Of a DNA stretch of 64,000 nucleotides, positions 38,622 through 46,879 are shown piece by piece. The DNA is from an uncultured Butyricicoccus sp. (GTDB lineage Bacteria > Bacillota > Clostridia > Oscillospirales > Butyricicoccaceae): the NCBI GenBank assembly GCA_900547195.1, contig URFQ01000001.1, forward strand, positions 60,430 to 124,429, read 5' to 3'. Within the stretch, counting starts at the first letter, position 1; each line of letters begins with the position of its first letter. Below the pieces are notes generated by a model that was not told the origin of the DNA, did no database searches, and saw only the letters and a list, made by a program, of their open reading frames with translations. Both the position numbers and the translations under genes were made by a program.

Positions 38622-41030
38622 ATGAAACTGCCTCTTTCCTGGCTGAAAGATTATACCAATCTAGACGGCGTATCTCCGAAGGAGTTTGACGCCAAAATGA
38701 CGATGTCCGGCTCCAAGGTTGAGAGCGTGGACTACCTCGGCGCGGAGATCTCCAACGTCGTTACCGGCGAAATCCTGTCGGTCGAAAAACACCCGGACTC
38801 TGACCATCTGGTCATCTGCCAGATTAACACCGGCGCGGAAGAGCCGGTGCAGATTGTCACCGGCGCGCCCAATGTCACCGAAGCGTCCATCGGCGAAATC
38901 TGCCCGGTCTGCCTGCACAAATCCACCCTGCCCGGCGGCGTGAAGATCACCAGGGGCAAACTGCGCGGCGTTGTTTCGGACGGCATGATGTGCTCGTTCC
39001 AGGAGCTGGGCCTTGACCATGGCTGCGTACCTTATGCCTGCGGCAACGGCATCCTGTTCCTGCCGAAGGGCACCCCGGTTGGCGTGGACATCAAGGGCGT
39101 GCTCGGCCTGGACGAATACGTTGCGGATTTTGAGATCACCTCCAACCGCCCGGACTGCCTGTCCATGATCGGCCTGGCCCGCGAGGCGGCCGCGACCTTC
39201 CAGCGCCCGTTTGCCGTCAGGGAGCCGGCTGTGAAGGGCTGCGGCGGAGACGTCAGGGACTATGTTTCGGTGCAGGTTGATGAACCCGAGCTGTGCCCGC
39301 GCTACACCGCCAAAATCGTCAAAAATATTAAGATCGAGCCGTCTCCGGCGTGGATGCGCGAGCGCCTGTTCGCCTCCGGCGTGCGCCCGATCAACAACAT
39401 CGTCGATATCACCAACTACGTCATGCTCGAGTACGGCCAGCCGATGCACGCGTTCGACTACGCTTGCCTGTCCGACGGCAAGATCGTGGTTCGCCGCCCG
39501 CAGCCGGGCGAGGCCATTCAAACGCTGGACGGGCAGGATCGCGCCATTACCCCGGAAATGCTCGCCATCTGCGACGGCTCCAAGCCGGTCGCCATTGCGG
39601 GCGTTATGGGCGGCGCAAACTCGGAGATCACCGACTCCACTAGGACTGTTGTCTTTGAATCCGCGTGCTTCCACGGCGCGACAATCCGCATCACTGCCAA
39701 GGCTCTCGGCATGCGTACCGAGGCGTCCGGCCGCTTTGAAAAGGGCCTTGACGCTTCGCTGACCATGCCCGCCCTGCTGCGCGCCTGCGAGCTGATTGAA
39801 GAATTGGGCGCAGGCGACGTCGTCGACGGCGTGGTGGACGTCTGCGCGGCCGACCTCAGCCCTAAGTCCCTGCCGTTTGAGCCGGATAAGATGAACGCCC
39901 TGCTCGGTACCAGCCTGCCCGCAGAAACCCAGAAGGAAATGCTCGAGCGCCTGGAGTTCCGGGTCGAGGACGGCAAGGTCATCATCCCTTCTTTCCGCAT
40001 CGACATCGCGCGCATGTGCGACCTTGCCGAAGAAGTGGCGCGTATGTATGGCTACGACAACATCCCGGTACGCCTGTACGCGGGAGATACCACACAGGGC
40101 GGACTATCCCCGCGCCAGCTCATGGAGCGCGCGGCAACCGGCGTTTGCCTATCCGCGGGCTTCGATGAATCCATGAGCCATTCGTTTATTTCACCGAAGT
40201 TTTATGACGCGATCAACCTGCCGGCAGACGATATCCGCCGTATTTCGACCACCATCCTGAACCCGCTGGGCGAGGACTTTTCAGTTATGCGCACCACCGT
40301 GCTGCCGTCCATGCTGGATTCCCTGAGCCACAACAACGCGCACCGCAATCCGGCCGCCTCCCTTTATGAGCTTGGCACTATTTATACCCCGGTCGTAAAG
40401 GACGGCAAGGCGGACGCCGACCGGCTGCCGCACGAGCAAAAGATCCTGACCCTTGGCTCCTACGGCCGCTTGTCCTTCTTCCAGTTCAAGGGCGTAATCG
40501 AGGCCATCTGCCGTGAGCTGAATGTCAAGGATGTTTCGGTCGTTGCCGACACGGAGAACCCGTCCTATCACCCGGGCCGCTGCGCCAAGGTCTACGCGGG
40601 CGAAACCCTGCTCGGCGCCTTCGGCACCGTGCATCCGGTGGTTGCCAAAAAATACGGCTTCACGGCCGAGGTTCTGGCCGCGGAACTGATCATGGATGCG
40701 CTGTATGCGGCAGCAGACCCGGCCAAGCGGTACCAGCCGTTGCCCAAGTTCCCGGCATCCACCCGCGACATCGCCGTGCTGGTCGAAGACGCGGTCCCGG
40801 CGGCTTCCATGCAGAAGGCCATCGAAAAGGCTGCCGGAGCAATTCTGGAGTCGGTAAAGCTGTTTGATGTATACAAGGGCAAAGGCATTCCGGAGGGTAA
40901 GAAGTCTGTCGCTTATTCGATGAGCCTGCGCGCCGCCGACCGCACCCTGACCGACGAGGAGTGCGACAAAGCGATGAAGAAGGCAATCGAAGCGCTGGAG
41001 CAGGGGTTCGGCGCGGTTCTGCGCAGCTAA
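38622..41030 (+). CDS. pheT: phenylalanyl-tRNA synthetase beta subunit
   Basis: An 802-aa subunit: an N-terminal tRNA-binding domain (EKHPDSDHLVICQ), the B3/4 editing domain (PSPAWMRERLFASGVRPINNIVDITNYV, split motif), the B5 domain, the synthetase-like core and a C-terminal anticodon-binding domain (FPASTRDIAVLVED). It edits misactivated tyrosine and completes the synthetase. AAAGGAG precedes the ATG; it lies 129 bp after pheS in the same operon. Confidence 0.97.
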   Translation: MKLPLSWLKDYTNLDGVSPKEFDAKMTMSGSKVESVDYLGAEISNVVTGEILSVEKHPDSDHLVICQINTGAEEPVQIVTGAPNVTEASIGEICPVCLHKSTLPGGVKITRGKLRGVVSDGMMCSFQELGLDHGCVPYACGNGILFLPKGTPVGVDIKGVLGLDEYVADFEITSNRPDCLSMIGLAREAAATFQRPFAVREPAVKGCGGDVRDYVSVQVDEPELCPRYTAKIVKNIKIEPSPAWMRERLFASGVRPINNIVDITNYVMLEYGQPMHAFDYACLSDGKIVVRRPQPGEAIQTLDGQDRAITPEMLAICDGSKPVAIAGVMGGANSEITDSTRTVVFESACFHGATIRITAKALGMRTEASGRFEKGLDASLTMPALLRACELIEELGAGDVVDGVVDVCAADLSPKSLPFEPDKMNALLGTSLPAETQKEMLERLEFRVEDGKVIIPSFRIDIARMCDLAEEVARMYGYDNIPVRLYAGDTTQGGLSPRQLMERAATGVCLSAGFDESMSHSFISPKFYDAINLPADDIRRISTTILNPLGEDFSVMRTTVLPSMLDSLSHNNAHRNPAASLYELGTIYTPVVKDGKADADRLPHEQKILTLGSYGRLSFFQFKGVIEAICRELNVKDVSVVADTENPSYHPGRCAKVYAGETLLGAFGTVHPVVAKKYGFTAEVLAAELIMDALYAAADPAKRYQPLPKFPASTRDIAVLVEDAVPAASMQKAIEKAAGAILESVKLFDVYKGKGIPEGKKSVAYSMSLRAADRTLTDEECDKAMKKAIEALEQGFGAVLRS

Positions 41031-41150
41031 GCGTCCCACCAGCGGAAAGTTTTCCGCGAAAAATCCGGCTGCGCGCCCCACTTTGCCCTTTACAATCCCT
41101 GTAATCTGTATTATCATTAAGATAGCACCTGAGCAAAGGAGGAAGCCAGA

Positions 41151-41396
41151 ATGCTCGATGGCACTAGAAAGTTTAATCTCGTGGATGATTCCAATGTTGA
41201 AATGAAGCGGATTCTGACCACGGTTTATGACGCCCTGAAGGAAAAGGGCTATAATCCCATCAACCAGATCGTCGGTTATCTGCTTTCAGAAGACCCAACC
41301 TACATCACAAATCACAACAATGCCCGCAGTCTGATCCGCAAGATCGACCGGGACGAGCTGATGCAGGAATTGGTTTCGTTCTACCTGAATAATTAA
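41151..41396 (+). CDS. ireB: IreB family regulatory phosphoprotein
   Basis: An 81-aa protein, formerly UPF0297/DUF965. It matches the whole family: [58 protein letters not shown]. In enterococci IreB is phosphorylated by the PASTA kinase IreK and affects cephalosporin resistance. An AAAGGAGG lies upstream. It is monocistronic with a terminator directly after it. Confidence 0.95.
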   Translation: MLDGTRKFNLVDDSNVEMKRILTTVYDALKEKGYNPINQIVGYLLSEDPTYITNHNNARSLIRKIDRDELMQELVSFYLNN

Positions 41397-41399
41397 CTG

Positions 41400-41430
41400 A
41401 CAGCCCGTGCAGTTTGCACGGGCTGTTTTC
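41400..41430 (+). terminator. terminator after ireB
   Basis: ACAGCCCGTGC pairs with GCACGGGCTGT, followed by TTTTCTTTTT. Confidence 0.9.
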
Positions 41431-41563
41431 TTTTTATGCCTATTATTTTTGTTTCAAGGTAAATGTAACTTACCACCAAAAAACTTCCTTTTTCTTGTGG
41501 AATTTGACCCTACCCATCCGCCTGCTTTCCTGCTATACTGGAACCAGATAAGGGGGCGATTTT

Positions 41564-42148
41564 ATGACAACAAACATTTATCCATTTTTAAAGCCGTACT
41601 TTTGGGCAACGCTTGTCTCCGCAGTGATTTCCGCGCTATCCTCGAACAATAATAACTCCATTCTTATTTCGGTCATTTCCTTGATTACTTCCGTCATTTG
41701 CCTATACGAACTGTACCAGATGCGCACGATCTCCGACCATCTGTCCCGCGCGTTTTCCTACCAGATCATTGGTACCATCGGCGCTTTGGCCAGTTTGATT
41801 ATCGGCCTGCTGGCTCTGCTTGCCAATCCCATAACAAATATGGGATTTATGGTGTTTACGCTCATTATTGCGCTGATTTTTGCGATTATCGGCATTATTG
41901 GAAGCTATCATTTCTATTGGGGGCTGGACGAACTGATCGAGCCAAACGGCTACGATTATCCGGTTGGCCGTATCAAATGGTGCTTTTACCTGGCGTTTAT
42001 CGAGGCGCTCATTGTCGGCCTGCTGTCGCTGGCGCAGGTTGCATTTCTCGCCATTATCGTAAGCGCCAGTTTCTCCGCCGCGCGGCTTTACCTGCTGTAC
42101 ACATATTTACAGGCTGTCCGCGTCCGTGAAGAGCAGCCGCTTCTGTAA
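41564..42148 (+). CDS. unknown polytopic membrane protein
   Basis: A 194-aa protein with about five hydrophobic segments (ILISVISLITSVICLY, GTIGALASLIIGLLALL, MVFTLIIALIFAIIGIIGSY and two near the C-terminus) and no motif I recognise. Such small membrane proteins are common next to housekeeping genes in Clostridia. A GGGGG stretch lies upstream of the ATG. It is convergent with prfC, and they share the terminator at 42162-42194. The role is unknown. Confidence 0.7.
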   Translation: MTTNIYPFLKPYFWATLVSAVISALSSNNNNSILISVISLITSVICLYELYQMRTISDHLSRAFSYQIIGTIGALASLIIGLLALLANPITNMGFMVFTLIIALIFAIIGIIGSYHFYWGLDELIEPNGYDYPVGRIKWCFYLAFIEALIVGLLSLAQVAFLAIIVSASFSAARLYLLYTYLQAVRVREEQPLL

Positions 42149-42161
42149 ATCTGAACATGAA

Positions 42162-42194
42162 AAAAGCCTTTCCCTTACAAGGGAAAGGCTTTTC
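42162..42194. terminator. bidirectional terminator between membrane protein gene and prfC
   Basis: AAAAGCCTTTCCCTT pairs with AAGGGAAAGGCTTTT around a 3-nt loop, with A- and T-runs on both sides. Confidence 0.9.
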
Positions 42195-42197
42195 CTT

Positions 42198-43796
42198 TTA
42201 GGTGTTTTCCGAGAACTCTGCCAGCTCCAGGCCATCGTTATGATCGAGCGCCCACGATATGTTCCACGGGCTGGTAAACAGCAGCAAATAATTCCCCCTG
42301 AAATCCTGCACGACCTTGGTATCGCTCGTGAGGGTCAGAGCCTTGTAATCGAAAGTATCTTGATCGACATTTTCAATCCAGCGCAGATGCTCATACGGCA
42401 GCATTTCGCGAATTATTTCAACGTTGTACTCATTTTTCAGGCGGTATTCGAGCACCTCGAACTGGAGCTGGCCGACCACGCCCACGATGACTTCCTCCAT
42501 GCCTGAATTCGGCTCGCGAAAGATCTGGATGGCGCCTTCCTGCGCGATCTGTTCCACGCCCTTGACAAACTGCTTGCGCTTGAGCGTATCCTTCTGGCGC
42601 ACACGCGCGAACAACTCGGGCGCAAAGGTCGGGATGCCCGAGAACGTGCACTTGCGCTTGGGGTCGCAGACCGTGTCGCCGATTGAGAAGATGCCCGGGT
42701 CAAACACGCCGATGATATCGCCCGCATAGGCTTCCTCGACAATCGAGCGATCCTGCGCCATCAGCTGCTGCGGCTGGGCAAGCTGGATCTTTTTCCCCCC
42801 CTGTACATGCCAGACGTCCCTGCCGCGCTCAAACTTGCCCGAGCATATGCGCATGAACGCAATGCGGTCGCGATGCGCCTTGTTCATGTTGGCCTGAATC
42901 TTAAAGACAAATGCCGAGAACGCGTCCTCAAACGGGTCGATTACGCCAATGTCCGCCTTGCGGGCCGTCGGCGGCGGGGTCATGACGAGAAACTTTTTCA
43001 AAAACGGTTCTACACCGAAGTTGGTCAGCGCCGAACCAAAGAACACCGGCGACAGCTTGCCGTGGTGTACGGCGTCGAGGTCAAATTCGTCGCCCGCGCC
43101 CGAAAGCAGCTCAATATCGTCGGAGAGGGTGCTGTATTGCTGCCCGGTCAGCAGGCTTTTCAGCTCGTCCGAGCCGAACTTGAGATGGGTCGCCGCAACT
43201 TCGTGGCGCGCGTCCACCCCATCAAAGGCAATAACCTCATCATCCAGGCGGTCGTATACGCCCTTGAACTCCTTGCCGGAACCGATCGGCCAGTTGACCG
43301 CAAACGTGCCGATGCCCAGCTCGTTTTCAATCTCTTCCAGCAACTCGTAGGGGTCGCGCGAATCGCGGTCCATTTTGTTGATGAACGTAAAAATCGGCAC
43401 ACCGCGCATCGCGCAGACCTTGAACAGCTTGCGTGTCTGCGCCTCGACGCCCTTGGATGCGTCGATCACCATCACCGCTGAGTCGGCCGCCATGAGCGTG
43501 CGGTAGGTGTCCTCCGAGAAATCCTGATGGCCCGGGGTATCCAGAATGTTAATGCACTTGTCGCCGTAGCGGAATTGCAGAACAGACGACGTGACCGAAA
43601 TACCGCGCTGCTTTTCAATTTCCATCCAGTCGGAGACCGCATGACGGCTGTTCTTTTTGCCCTTCACCATACCGGCTTCCTGAATGGCGCCGCCGTACAG
43701 CAGAAACTTCTCGGTGATGGTGGTCTTGCCGGCGTCCGGGTGCGAAATAATCGCAAACGTGCGCCGGTTTCCAATTTCCTGTCTTAAATCAGACAA
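42198..43796 (-). CDS. prfC: peptide chain release factor 3
   Basis: A 532-aa translational GTPase that recycles RF1/RF2. GTPase motifs are SHPDAGKTT (P-loop), DTPGHQDFSEDT and NKMDRD; the N-terminus is RQEIGNRRTFAIISHPDAG, with RF3-specific C-terminal domains (FEVLEYRLKNEYNVE). It is the last gene of the minus-strand cluster dnaX-ybaB-recR-prfC, 18 bp after recR. Confidence 0.96.
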   Translation of the reverse strand: MSDLRQEIGNRRTFAIISHPDAGKTTITEKFLLYGGAIQEAGMVKGKKNSRHAVSDWMEIEKQRGISVTSSVLQFRYGDKCINILDTPGHQDFSEDTYRTLMAADSAVMVIDASKGVEAQTRKLFKVCAMRGVPIFTFINKMDRDSRDPYELLEEIENELGIGTFAVNWPIGSGKEFKGVYDRLDDEVIAFDGVDARHEVAATHLKFGSDELKSLLTGQQYSTLSDDIELLSGAGDEFDLDAVHHGKLSPVFFGSALTNFGVEPFLKKFLVMTPPPTARKADIGVIDPFEDAFSAFVFKIQANMNKAHRDRIAFMRICSGKFERGRDVWHVQGGKKIQLAQPQQLMAQDRSIVEEAYAGDIIGVFDPGIFSIGDTVCDPKRKCTFSGIPTFAPELFARVRQKDTLKRKQFVKGVEQIAQEGAIQIFREPNSGMEEVIVGVVGQLQFEVLEYRLKNEYNVEIIREMLPYEHLRWIENVDQDTFDYKALTLTSDTKVVQDFRGNYLLLFTSPWNISWALDHNDGLELAEFSENT

Positions 43797-43814
43797 CGTG
43801 ATTCCTCCAAACAG

Positions 43815-44420
43815 TTAAATCTCGCGGCGGCCTTCGAGCGCCCGCATAAGCGTAACCTCGTCCACATATTCCAGATGGCCGCCGACCGGCATCCCATATG
43901 CCAGGCGGGTGATCTTGATACCGAACGGCCGCAGCAGACGGGACAAGTACATGGCTGTCGCCTCGCCCTCGGTGTCCGGGTTGGTCGCAATGATGACCTC
44001 GCGCACGTCCTCTTCCTCATCCGCAACGCGCTGGAGCAGTTCCTTGATGCGGATATCGTCCGGCCCCACGCCGCCGAGCGGCGAAATTGTGCCGTGCAGC
44101 ACGTGATACAGGCCGTTAAATTCACGGGTACGCTCGAACGCGATCACGTCCTTGGGGTCGGTGACCACGCAGATCACGCCATGGTCGCGCGCCGGATTGG
44201 AACAGATCGGGCACACCTCGGTATCGGTCAGGTTCTGGCAAACCTTGCAGGTGTACACCTTTTCCTTGGCGTCCAGCAGCGCCTGCGCAAAGGCTTCCGC
44301 CGCCGCTTTGGGCTGGTTCATGACGTAAAACGCCAGCCGCTGCGCGGTTTTATGCCCGATGCCGGGCAGCTTTGCAAATTCTTCGATGAGCCGTTCGACC
44401 GGCGGTGCAAAAAAGGGCAT
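43815..44420 (-). CDS. recR: recombination protein RecR
   Basis: A 201-aa RecR: N-terminal helix-hairpin-helix ([16 protein letters not shown]), zinc finger [16 protein letters not shown] and the Toprim domain with [16 protein letters not shown] and [16 protein letters not shown]. It loads RecA at gaps with RecO/RecF. It follows ybaB by 3 bp in the conserved dnaX-ybaB-recR operon. Confidence 0.97.
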   Translation of the reverse strand: MPFFAPPVERLIEEFAKLPGIGHKTAQRLAFYVMNQPKAAAEAFAQALLDAKEKVYTCKVCQNLTDTEVCPICSNPARDHGVICVVTDPKDVIAFERTREFNGLYHVLHGTISPLGGVGPDDIRIKELLQRVADEEEDVREVIIATNPDTEGEATAMYLSRLLRPFGIKITRLAYGMPVGGHLEYVDEVTLMRALEGRREI

Positions 44421-44423
44421 CGC

Positions 44424-44774
44424 TTAGAACAGGCCCGGCATCCCGCCGCCCATGCCGCCGGTGACCTTTTTCATGGACTGCTCGCTCTTCTCCGAAGCCA
44501 GACGGAACGCCTCGTTGACCGCGGCCAGCACCAGATCTTGTAACATCTCCACGTCGTCCGGATCGACAACTTCGGGCTTGATCTCAAGCGCTTTCAGGTT
44601 GTTCGTGCCCTGCACAATCGCCTTGACCGCGCCGCCGCCTGCGGTTGCCTCGGTCTCCATGGCCGCGATTTCATCCTGCGCCTTCAGCATGTCCTGCTGC
44701 ATCTTCTGTGCCTGCTTGATCATGGCCTGCATATTCATGCCGCCGCCCATGCCGCCAAATTTACCCTTTGCCAT
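44424..44774 (-). CDS. ybaB: YbaB/EbfC nucleoid-associated protein
   Basis: A 116-aa member: [22 protein letters not shown] forms the DNA-binding helix, [20 protein letters not shown] the beta sheet, and [13 protein letters not shown] the C-terminal helix. A glycine- and methionine-rich N-terminus and C-terminus flank the fold. It forms a DNA-binding dimer, and the gene is almost always between dnaX and recR, as here. Confidence 0.95.
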   Translation of the reverse strand: MAKGKFGGMGGGMNMQAMIKQAQKMQQDMLKAQDEIAAMETEATAGGGAVKAIVQGTNNLKALEIKPEVVDPDDVEMLQDLVLAAVNEAFRLASEKSEQSMKKVTGGMGGGMPGLF

Positions 44775-44786
44775 AAATATATCCTC

Positions 44787-46457
44787 CTAAAATCCATTGA
44801 GTTCGGTGATTTCAATATCCAGAGATTGCGCTTTTTGCAGCACCTCATCAATTTCGCTGTTTTCCTGCTTCTGTTTCGGCTTTTTGCCCGGTTCATACAC
44901 ACGCAGCTTAAGCGGCCCGCCGTGCAGGTTCATCGCCGCTTCACGCACCTTGCTCTGCGTCGGCTCGGCCTTGAGCAGCCCTGCCGTGATGTCGTCGTCG
45001 CAGAACAGCAGCAGCGTGCCATCCGAAAATTCGGCGCGGACATAGCCCGCCTTCATACAGGTCAGCGCACCCATGTTGATCTTACCGGTCAGCGCGCTGA
45101 GCAGTTTCGGCCAATGCTCCCACGGTTTCCCGGCGGGCGCAGCCTTTTTCTCCCCGGAAAAAGGCTTTTTCTGTGCGGGCGGCGCAGCTTCCTCCTCCAG
45201 CCATGCGGGCGCATCCTCGTCACCCGGCGGCGGAGGCGCGTCGTCATCCCCCGGCAGGGGCGGGCGTTCATCATCCGGCAGGGCTTGCGTGGGCGCTGCG
45301 GCCGGCCGCACGGCCACGCCATGTTTGACCTTTTCCTCCAGTGCGTCCACACGGCCCGAAAGCGTATCATAGGCTTCACCGCCCATAGTACACAGCCGCA
45401 CCACGGTCAACTCGGCTTCCACCCGGCGGTTAGCTGCGGTCTTAAGCCGCCCCTGGCTCTCCTGCAAAATGCGCGACCACGCGATAAGCGTGGAAGCCGC
45501 GACGCCCTCGCACAGCCGGTGCACCTCTTTCGGGGAATATGCAGGCGACAACATGGCCGACACATCGCTTTGCGCGGTCTTGACGAGCAGCATATCGCGA
45601 ATGAGCCCAAGCAGCTGATCGAACACGCCCGCAAGGTCGCGGCCTCCGTCATAGGCTTCCCCAATGCGCTGCACCGCGCCTGCAAGGTCGTCGTCTTTGA
45701 TGCATTCCATCAGTCCGGTCGCGTCGTGCGCGCCCAGGATGCCGATGGACCGGCTGACCGCTTCCTCGTCCACAGTCTCGCAGCCTGCCGTGCGATCGAG
45801 CATGGAGAGCGCGTCGCGCATCGCGCCGTCCGCGAGCCGCGCAATGAGCTTCGCGCCGCCCTCGGCCAGCGGGATGTTCTCGGCTGCCGCAATATCCATA
45901 AGCCTTCTGGCAATGTCCCCGGGCGTGATGCGCCGGAAATCAAACCGCTGGCAGCGCGACAGGATGGTCGCGGGCACCTTGTGGATCTCGGTCGTCGCCA
46001 GAATGAAGAGCACATGGGACGGCGGCTCTTCAAGCGTCTTCAGCAGAGCGTTGAACGCGCCCGTGGACAGCATATGCACCTCGTCGATGATGTACACGCG
46101 CTTTTTGACCGAGGACGGCGCATAGCGCGTCTCCTCACGGATGTCGCGGATGTTGTCCACGCCATTGTTCGAGGCCGCGTCAATCTCAACCACATCGAGC
46201 ACCGACCCATCCAGAATGCCGCGGCAGGACGCGCACTCGCCGCACGGGTCGCCGTTTTTCGGCTGCTCACAGTTGACCGCGCGCGCCAGGATTTTGGCGC
46301 AGGTGGTCTTGCCCGTGCCGCGCGTACCGGAAAAGAGGTAGGCATGCGACAGGCGGCCGCTGACGAGCTGGCTGCGCAGTGTGTCGGTGATGTGTTGCTG
46401 GCCGATGACGTCCGCAAAAGTCAGCGGCCGCCATTTGCGGTAAAGCGCCTGATACAT
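44787..46457 (-). CDS. dnaX: DNA polymerase III subunit gamma/tau
   Basis: A 556-aa clamp-loader ATPase: MYQALYRKWRPLTFADVIGQ, P-loop GTRGTGKTTCAK, zinc module CGECASCRGI, DEVHMLS Walker B and SRCQRFDFRR sensor region. A Pro/Asp-rich linker (DDERPPLPGDDDAPPPPGDE-type) leads to a tau-like C-terminal domain. It loads the sliding clamp and couples polymerase to helicase. No clear slippery heptamer with six As was found, so I do not claim a gamma frameshift. The ATG at 46457 has AAGGAGG upstream. Confidence 0.96.
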   Translation of the reverse strand: MYQALYRKWRPLTFADVIGQQHITDTLRSQLVSGRLSHAYLFSGTRGTGKTTCAKILARAVNCEQPKNGDPCGECASCRGILDGSVLDVVEIDAASNNGVDNIRDIREETRYAPSSVKKRVYIIDEVHMLSTGAFNALLKTLEEPPSHVLFILATTEIHKVPATILSRCQRFDFRRITPGDIARRLMDIAAAENIPLAEGGAKLIARLADGAMRDALSMLDRTAGCETVDEEAVSRSIGILGAHDATGLMECIKDDDLAGAVQRIGEAYDGGRDLAGVFDQLLGLIRDMLLVKTAQSDVSAMLSPAYSPKEVHRLCEGVAASTLIAWSRILQESQGRLKTAANRRVEAELTVVRLCTMGGEAYDTLSGRVDALEEKVKHGVAVRPAAAPTQALPDDERPPLPGDDDAPPPPGDEDAPAWLEEEAAPPAQKKPFSGEKKAAPAGKPWEHWPKLLSALTGKINMGALTCMKAGYVRAEFSDGTLLLFCDDDITAGLLKAEPTQSKVREAAMNLHGGPLKLRVYEPGKKPKQKQENSEIDEVLQKAQSLDIEITELNGF

Positions 46458-46477
46458 GGTCTTCCTCCTTCCGATAG

Positions 46478-46506
46478 AAAAAGCGGACAGAAACTCTGCC
46501 CGCTTT
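46478..46506 (-). terminator. terminator between SRP RNA and dnaX
   Basis: AAAGCGGRCAGA pairs with TCTGYCCGCTTT on the minus strand and ends in Ts just before the dnaX ribosome site. Confidence 0.75.
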
Positions 46507-46520
46507 CCATTCCTTTTCAC

Positions 46521-46839
46521 TGCTGTAAAACAGCGCCCCACAAGACCGTACACCGGCCGGTCGAAACGACGACCCCGACGGCCTTTCCCGCTGCACGACT
46601 CAAAACCGGCAAATCCACGGCACACGGTGGTTTCTGCTTAATGCTGCTCGGTTCCCCGCCTGACATGGTTCACAGTCCTCCGTTGCGTAGTACCAGTCTG
46701 TCATCGCCGCCCAGTGGGCTGCGCACTTCGAGATGCCGCCCCTCGCGGCCGGAATTCGTCCCTGCTGGAGCGGATTGCAGGTACAGGGCACCGCTGCCTC
46801 CCCAACTAGTACGGCCTTGTGCGGCGCTGTTTCGCAGAT
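46521..46839 (-). ncRNA. ffs: signal recognition particle RNA (long Gram-positive type)
   Basis: The Alu domain signature GTACTAGTTGGGGAGGCAGC, followed by GGTGCCCTGTACC and CAATCCGCTCCAGCAGGG, is typical of Gram-positive SRP RNA. The S-domain hairpin with ATGTCAGGCGGGGAACCGAG is at 46641-46666. The two ends pair over about 29 nt (25 matches), fixing the limits at roughly 46839 and 46521. That gives about 319 nt, somewhat longer than the usual 270. A promoter is at 46846-46874. Confidence 0.88.
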
Positions 46840-46845
46840 GAGGTT

Positions 46846-46874
46846 ATTATACTACAGGATGCTTCAAAGATCAA
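46846..46874 (-). promoter_or_regulatory. promoter of SRP RNA
   Basis: Minus-strand TTGATC (46869-46874), 17-bp spacer, TATAAT (46846-46851), directly after the pbp1A stop. Confidence 0.8.
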
Positions 46875-46879
46875 GCTTT

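Noticed and set aside
44787..46457. Programmed frameshift in dnaX
   Set aside because: Only runs of five As were seen near the 3' end, not the usual six-A-plus-G heptamer.
44826..46841. 671-codon plus-strand frame opposite dnaX and the SRP RNA
   Set aside because: Reverse frame of dnaX; Arg/Ala/His-rich with no start signal.
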